From contig NZ_CP073638.1 in assembly GCF_029962485.1 (NCBI RefSeq), positions 1,612,001 through 1,676,000 on the forward strand: a DNA stretch of 64,000 nt, written 5' to 3'. Below the pieces are notes generated by a model. It was not told where the DNA came from. It did no database searches and saw only the letters and a program-made list of their open reading frames with translations. Positions within the stretch are counted from its first letter, which is position 1; each line of letters opens with the position of its first letter. The stretch comes from Burkholderia cepacia. Lineage in GTDB: Bacteria; Pseudomonadota; Gammaproteobacteria; Burkholderiales; Burkholderiaceae. The translations under genes and the position numbers were made by a program. Positions 59,525 to 64,000 of the stretch are shown in pieces.

Positions 59525-60102
59525 TGTTCTGGATGGAAAACTCGCCACTCGACCCTGTCGAAACACGTTACGAAGCTGCGAAGCGTGCCCCCGCGGACGC
59601 GTGCGACAACACGATATTCATCAGACGAATCGGACGATACGGCACACTCGCGTGCCGGTCGGTCAGGAAGACGCAGGATGGGACATCGGATACAGGTGAC
59701 GCACCGGGCACCGACGCAGCCGTCGACGGATTCGTCGGGAGCGGGCGGGCGGCCGGCGGCATCGCGCGGTCGTGTCATGCGGGGGACGCTTCGAACGCCC
59801 CGGCGCAGGCGGCGGGCGCTTGCGCCGGCCGTTCATCGGAACGGCGGCCTGCCCGTCGCGCGCGACATCGCGGCGTGGCGCGCATTTTACCCCGGGCGGG
59901 AACGATGGCCGTGGAATCGGGTGGAACGGGAGGCGGGAACGGCGGAATGGGGGAAATGTACTGCGAGTGATGCGACCGCGGCGACGATGCGATCGCTGTG
60001 CTCGTCCTGCGAGGCAACCGCGACAACCGGTGCAGTCACGCGCCGGTCGAACGGGCGAAAACCGGCGCGGGAATGACAGCCCGCTGCCGGCTCACTCGCC
60101 GC
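59525..60102. other. Intergenic region upstream of the TonB receptor gene
   Basis: No gene is supported in these 578 bp. I looked on the receptor strand for TPP and B12 riboswitch consensus pieces and for a Fur box and saw none. The left third (59525-59700) is the likely promoter region. Confidence 0.4.
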
Positions 60103-60306
60103 TCAGAACCCCTGCATCGTCGCGGTCGGATCGACAACCAGATGCACGACGCCGTAGATGACCGCGCCGACGAGCAGCGCGAGCACAATCGCCACGAACG
60201 GCAGCAACGTGTAGTTCACGTTCGCGAGATCGGCCGCGTGCGCCTTGCTGTTGCGTACGCCGAAGAAACTCCACAGGACCAGCTTGATCATGCCGAGCAG
60301 TTTCAT
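60103..60306 (-). CDS. DUF2970-family small membrane protein (67 aa)
   Basis: The N-terminal MIKLVLWSFFGVRNSKAHAADL is the DUF2970 signature (LKAVLWSFFGVRK-like), followed by one membrane helix (LPFVAIVLALLVGAVIYGVV). Found next to many proteobacterial respiratory or membrane genes, of unknown function. An AAAGGAGC ribosome-binding site lies before the ATG. It follows the large flavoprotein gene on the same strand. Confidence 0.8.
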   Translation of the reverse strand: MKLLGMIKLVLWSFFGVRNSKAHAADLANVNYTLLPFVAIVLALLVGAVIYGVVHLVVDPTATMQGF

Positions 60307-60429
60307 GGTTGTGCTCCTTTCATCGAATCGGTTGACGCTATCGTCGATCCGACCGGCATCCGAAAAAAGAAGCAGTTGCGCGTGCTTTTCGCGCAGCAGG
60401 CCGTCTGCGGCGGCATGTCGCAGGGGCCA

Positions 60430-62514
60430 TCAGCGGTCGAGCACGAGCGGCGCCGTGGCGCCTGTCGCGGGCCGCGCGACGCACAGCAGCGCGCAGCCCG
60501 GTTCGACCGGCGCATCGGGCGTTTGCTCGTAGTCGACCGCACCGGACAGCACGCGCGTCGCGCACGTGCCGCACGAGCCGGACCGGCATTCGGACGGCAC
60601 GGCAACCCCCTGCCCCTCGGCGAACTCGAGCAACGGGCCGTCGGCGGATGTCCATGCGGCTTCGCGCCCCGTGCGCCGGAAGACGACCGGCACGCTCGCC
60701 GCAGGCGGCGTGGCAGACGTGCGGGTCGCGGTGCGTGCAACGCTCGACGGCCCGAACGCCTCGAAACGGATGCGTTCGTCCGGCACGTTCAACGCACGCA
60801 GCCCGTCGTACAGGTCGCGCATGAACGCCGCCGGCCCGCACAGGTAGAAGTCGTAGTCGTCGAACGACAGGATCCGTTTCAGCTGTGCGATGTCGATGCG
60901 GCCGGCCTGCGCTGCCGAGCCTTCTTCAGGATGACTGTCGAACCAGTGGAGCGACAGGCGTGGATCGGTGGCCGCGACGCGCGTCAGTTCCGTCGCGAAC
61001 GGCCGGTCGGCCGCTTCACGCGCGCCGTGCACGAACACGATGCGGCGCAACGGTTGATCGTCAGCCAGCGCTCGGCGCAGCATCGCAACCATCGGCGTGA
61101 TGCCGATGCCGGCCGACACGAGCACGGCCGGGCGCGGGCTCGCGAGATCGAACGTGAAGCGGCCGCGCGGCATCTGCGCGTCGAGCGTCATGCCCGCCCA
61201 CGCGTGATCGTGCAGCCATGCCGATACGCGCCCTTCACGCTTCACGGTGATCCGGTAATGCGTGTTGCCCGGCGCATCGGACAGCGTGTAGCTGCGAATC
61301 GACGGCGCATCGCTGCCCGGCAGCGCAACGCGCAGCGTCAGGTGCTGCCCGGCGTCATGGGCCGGCAGCGCGCCGCCATCGGCCGGTTCGAAATGAAACG
61401 AACGGATCGCGCGCGCTTCGTCGACGATCTTCGCGACGCGCAGCGGCCGCCATGCGGGTGCCGGTGCGGAGAGCGATTCTGATGCCGGTGCCGGTGGCGT
61501 TGCCGATGCGGACTGCACCGGGCCGCCCGCCGCACCCGTGCCCGCCGCCATCGCCGCGAACTGCGGCGCGCGTTCGACCGCCGACCACCGGAACGGCAGC
61601 ACCGCGCGCAAGCGCCGCACTTCCCGCACATGGAACCGCACGACGCGCTGCGCGCCGTCGAACGACGCGACGAGCGGCCCGTCCCATACGATTTCCGCCC
61701 GCGCGGCCACGACCAGCAGGTCGCCGCTGTCGAAATCGATGAACAGCAGCCCCGCGCGCGGATCGTGCTGCAGGTTGCCGAGCGTGTTGAAGAAGCGGTT
61801 GCCGCTGAAATCCGGCGTCGTCAGCGTGTGTGCATCGTCGACACGCACGAAACCCGGCATCCCGCCGCGATGCGACACGTCCGCGCCGCGCGCGGCCCCC
61901 GCGTCTGCAGACGTGTTTGCGCTCGCGACGAAAAACGTGTCGGCCTGCGCGAGCAGCACACGATCGGCGTCGCTCAATGCGTCCGACACGTCGGGCTCGA
62001 CGGCGGCATCGACTTCGCGTGCCACGAAAGTCGGCTTGCGGCCCTGGATGTACTTCGCGCAATTGCCGAAGCTCTGCTCGACCGCGATCGTCAACGCATC
62101 GCCGTCGACCGCGCGCACGACGCCGTTCACGCGATTGCGCCGCCGCGTATCGAATTCGATCCCGAGCCCGCCGAGCGCCGCGCCCGGCTGCCACGCGCCG
62201 GCCAGCGGATCGCCCGGCAGCGCGCGCGCCGCGATGCGCAGCGTGCGGGCGTCCGGCGACGCGACGAAACCCGGCTCGCCCGCGCGCAACGTCGCCCACG
62301 GCTGGCCATGCGCATCGACGCCGCCGAGCACGAAGAACGGCAATTGCGCGAAGAACGTCCGGTGCTGGTCCGGCATGAAACGCCGGATTCCGCGCCGGCC
62401 GGCCGAACCCGCGGCCTCCGTCACGCCCGCGCGCTGCTGCACGGCGAGCTCGCCCGCATGAAACGGCGCGGTGTCGAGTTCCCAGCCCGGTACGACGGAG
62501 GTCGGTGCGTTCAT
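60430..62514 (-). CDS. Fusion of PNPOx-like flavin domain, ferredoxin reductase and 2Fe-2S ferredoxin (694 aa)
   Basis: Three parts. Residues about 40-320 are a pyridoxamine-phosphate-oxidase-like split barrel (FFAQLPFFVLGGVDAHGQPW, GNRFFNTLGNLQHDPRAGLL). Then an FAD/NAD(P)H reductase unit has SIRSYTLSDAP for flavin, AGIGITPMVAMLRRAL and YLCGPAAFMRDL for NAD. The C-terminal plant-type 2Fe-2S domain has ECRSGSCGTCATRVL with a fourth Cys in ALLCVA. The joined enzyme could pass electrons from NAD(P)H through FAD and Fe-S to a substrate at the split barrel. An Ala/Pro linker separates domains 1 and 2. Substrate unknown. Confidence 0.88.
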   Translation of the reverse strand: MNAPTSVVPGWELDTAPFHAGELAVQQRAGVTEAAGSAGRRGIRRFMPDQHRTFFAQLPFFVLGGVDAHGQPWATLRAGEPGFVASPDARTLRIAARALPGDPLAGAWQPGAALGGLGIEFDTRRRNRVNGVVRAVDGDALTIAVEQSFGNCAKYIQGRKPTFVAREVDAAVEPDVSDALSDADRVLLAQADTFFVASANTSADAGAARGADVSHRGGMPGFVRVDDAHTLTTPDFSGNRFFNTLGNLQHDPRAGLLFIDFDSGDLLVVAARAEIVWDGPLVASFDGAQRVVRFHVREVRRLRAVLPFRWSAVERAPQFAAMAAGTGAAGGPVQSASATPPAPASESLSAPAPAWRPLRVAKIVDEARAIRSFHFEPADGGALPAHDAGQHLTLRVALPGSDAPSIRSYTLSDAPGNTHYRITVKREGRVSAWLHDHAWAGMTLDAQMPRGRFTFDLASPRPAVLVSAGIGITPMVAMLRRALADDQPLRRIVFVHGAREAADRPFATELTRVAATDPRLSLHWFDSHPEEGSAAQAGRIDIAQLKRILSFDDYDFYLCGPAAFMRDLYDGLRALNVPDERIRFEAFGPSSVARTATRTSATPPAASVPVVFRRTGREAAWTSADGPLLEFAEGQGVAVPSECRSGSCGTCATRVLSGAVDYEQTPDAPVEPGCALLCVARPATGATAPLVLDR

Positions 62515-62550
62515 CGCGTTCTCCCTGGACAGGCGCGGCTTAGGTGGTCG

Positions 62551-63195
62551 TTACGCGGCGAGCAGGCCCGCGCGCGTCGCCGGCATGCCGACGAAGCCCG
62601 GCAGCGCCTCGACACGCGCCAGCCACGCACGCACGTGCGGATACGGCTCGAGCGACACGCCGCCTTCCGGGGCGTGCGCGATATACGTGTACGCAGCAAT
62701 GTCCGCGATCGTCGGCTGCGTGCCGGCCGCGAACGGCTTGCCGGCCAGCTCGCGATCGATCACGTCGAGCACCTTCGCGGCCGTGCGCTTGGCCGCCTCC
62801 GGGTCGAGCGGCGCGCCGAACACGGTCACGAGCCGTGCGGCGGCCGGGCCCGACGCGATCGGGCCAGCCGCATATGACAGCCAGCGCTGCACCACGGCCG
62901 CGCCGGCCGGATCGTCAGGCAGCCAGTGCGCATCGCCGTAGCGCTTCGCGAGGTACACGAGGATCGCGTTCGAATCGGCGATCACGGTGCCGCCGTCGTC
63001 GATCACCGGCACCTGCCCGAGCGGATTGAGCGCGAGGAACGCCGGCTCGCGTTGCGCGCCGGCCGCGAGATCGACGTCGACGGTCTCGGACGGCAGGCCG
63101 AGCAGCGACAGGAACAACCTGACGCGGTGCGCGTGCCCCGAGAGCAGGAACGAATACACGCGGATCGGCGAGGCGGGCTTGCTGGCGGCAGACAT
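62551..63195 (-). CDS. Glutathione S-transferase (214 aa)
   Basis: Thioredoxin-like N-domain (YSFLLSGHAHRVRLFLSLLG; the catalytic Ser/Tyr is near the start; the GSH-binding NPLGQVPVIDDGG and DSNAILVYLA are explicit), followed by the all-helical domain with TIADIAAYTYIAHA. It is 36 bp upstream of the flavoprotein fusion gene on the same strand, so probably co-transcribed. A LysR gene diverges upstream. Substrate unknown; detoxification of electrophiles is the family role. Confidence 0.92.
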   Translation of the reverse strand: MSAASKPASPIRVYSFLLSGHAHRVRLFLSLLGLPSETVDVDLAAGAQREPAFLALNPLGQVPVIDDGGTVIADSNAILVYLAKRYGDAHWLPDDPAGAAVVQRWLSYAAGPIASGPAAARLVTVFGAPLDPEAAKRTAAKVLDVIDRELAGKPFAAGTQPTIADIAAYTYIAHAPEGGVSLEPYPHVRAWLARVEALPGFVGMPATRAGLLAA

Positions 63196-63276
63196 GGAAA
63201 CACTCCGGAATCTCGCGCCGCCGGGAGTCGGCGACGAACGGCTCCAGCGTAGCGCTCGCCGTTCATTGCCAGAAGA

Positions 63277-63301
63277 CGGATAATCGCTGAAACATTATCC
63301 G
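63277..63301. promoter_or_regulatory. Dyad between the GST and LysR genes
   Basis: CGGATAAT (63277-63284) and ATTATCCG (63294-63301) are perfect 8-bp arms with a 9-base spacer. It lies 21 bp before the lysR start and 82 bp before the GST start, a good position for autoregulation and activation by the LysR protein. Confidence 0.6.
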
Positions 63302-63321
63302 CTCCTATAGGACAATCGACG

Positions 63322-64000
63322 ATGGCCGATCTGCGCGACGTGAACCTGAACCGGCTGGCGATCTTCGTCGCGGTGGTCGATGCCGGCTCGCTGACGGCCG
63401 CGGCCGAGCGGCTCGGCCTCGCGAAGACGGTCGTCAGTACACACATGCAGCGCCTCGAATCCGAGATCGGCGCGAACCTGCTGGTACGCACGACGCGGCG
63501 GCTGAGCGTGACCGATGCGGGGCGCACGTTCTACGACGCGTGCCGCGACATCCTGCGCGCAACCGAAACCGCGCTGGATGCGGTGTCGTCCGACGCGGGG
63601 CCGCTGCGCGGCACGCTGCGCGTGAGCGTGCCGATCGACTACGGCGCGCTGGTCGTCGCGCCGGCCGTCGTCGCGTTGCGCGACCTGCATCCGGCGCTCG
63701 ATGTGGAACTGGTCGCGAACGACCGCGTCGTCGACCTCGTCGCCGACAACCTCGACGTCGCGATCCGGATCGGCCGCCTCGCCGATTCGAACTATCGTGC
63801 GGTGCAGCTCGGCACCTACGAGAAATGGCTGGTTGCGAGCCCCGCGTTCATCGCGCGATACGGGCTACCGCGCGATACGGATGCGCTCGCCGCGCTGCCG
63901 TTCGTGATGCTGTCGACGCTGCCGCGCCCGCATACGCTCGAACTCGACCACGAGAGCGGCGGCAGCGCGGCGGTCCGCTGCGTCGCGCCGGTGGTGTCGA
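63322..64000 (+). CDS. LysR-family regulator, N-terminal 226 residues (runs off the window)
   Basis: LNRLAIFVAVVDAGSLTAAA, then ERLGLAKTVVSTHMQRLESE, is a LysR winged helix; the effector domain follows (LRVSVPIDYGALVVAPAVVA) and continues past the right edge. Roughly 70-80 residues should be missing. It is divergent from the GST/flavoprotein genes, with a dyad between, and is their likely regulator. Confidence 0.9.
   Translation, partial: MADLRDVNLNRLAIFVAVVDAGSLTAAAERLGLAKTVVSTHMQRLESEIGANLLVRTTRRLSVTDAGRTFYDACRDILRATETALDAVSSDAGPLRGTLRVSVPIDYGALVVAPAVVALRDLHPALDVELVANDRVVDLVADNLDVAIRIGRLADSNYRAVQLGTYEKWLVASPAFIARYGLPRDTDALAALPFVMLSTLPRPHTLELDHESGGSAAVRCVAPVVS

Noticed and set aside
57224..60076. 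950-codon frame on the plus strand opposite the TonB receptor
   Set aside because: Antisense of a fully motif-supported receptor; no start signal or domain.
59525..60102. TPP or B12 riboswitch upstream of the TonB/PnuC operon
   Set aside because: Key consensus pieces were looked for on the receptor strand and not found.

Overview
The window is chromosomal DNA of a high-GC betaproteobacterium, almost certainly a Burkholderia of the cepacia-complex type. Base composition, codon use, family content (DUF3717, DUF4148, DUF2970, a Burkholderia-type porin, lysP, type-2 argG) and the many LysR/TetR/AraC regulators all fit. No phage, transposase, CRISPR array, rRNA or canonical tRNA gene was found. 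The one stretch with clearly different composition is a short AT-rich islet at about 53.6-55.35 kb.

Layout. 0-4.5 kb: end of a TetR gene, then a second TetR regulator with two matching operators, facing a lipoprotein gene and a three-domain MCE (PqiB-like) gene. 4.5-8.6 kb: alpha/beta hydrolase, LysR regulator, DUF3717 protein and the lysine permease, with two terminators that share the same stem. 9.1-15.4 kb: diguanylate cyclase, FUSC-type exporter, argG, a P-loop kinase and a PL7 alginate-lyase-like lipoprotein. 15.5-19.1 kb: tartrate/D-malate module (MFS carrier, dehydrogenase, divergent LysR). 19.1-21.0 kb: hipBA-type toxin-antitoxin pair behind two dyads. 21.0-26.6 kb: LysR regulator, a Fur-box gene, an AraC regulator divergent from a LysE exporter, an anchored unknown and a methyltransferase.

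26.6-31.9 kb: a leftward operon encoding a flavin reductase, an HpaB-type FADH2-dependent monooxygenase, a cupin and a DUF2848 protein. Its likely regulator is a MarR protein whose gene lies beyond a stand-alone iscS paralogue; similar sequences precede both the operon and marR. 32.7-37.5 kb: an RNA-repair locus. rtcR (CARF plus sigma-54 activator domains) diverges from a sigma-54 promoter that drives a non-coding segment with tRNA-like RNAs, then a slipin/SPFH gene and rtcB; no rtcA is present. The second tRNA-like RNA has acceptor, D and T arms, but its anticodon arm is a GAAA-capped hairpin. This is the most notable element of the window.

37.7-41.8 kb: DUF1176 protein, O-methyltransferase, metY and a ZIP-like carrier. 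41.8-53.6 kb: a metal-response block with czcCBA-czcRS transcribed leftward, a porin, two DUF4148 paralogues and a small lipoprotein. Several of these promoters carry a TGAC-N6-GTCA-like dyad, which suggests a local CzcR regulon. 53.6-55.3 kb: AT-rich islet with an M35-like metallopeptidase lacking a signal peptide, an exported OmpA-like protein and a 30-codon remnant. 55.4-59.5 kb: operon of TonB receptor, PnuC-type transporter and small-molecule kinase. 60.1-64 kb: DUF2970 protein, a PNPOx/ferredoxin-reductase/2Fe-2S fusion, a glutathione S-transferase and a truncated LysR gene.
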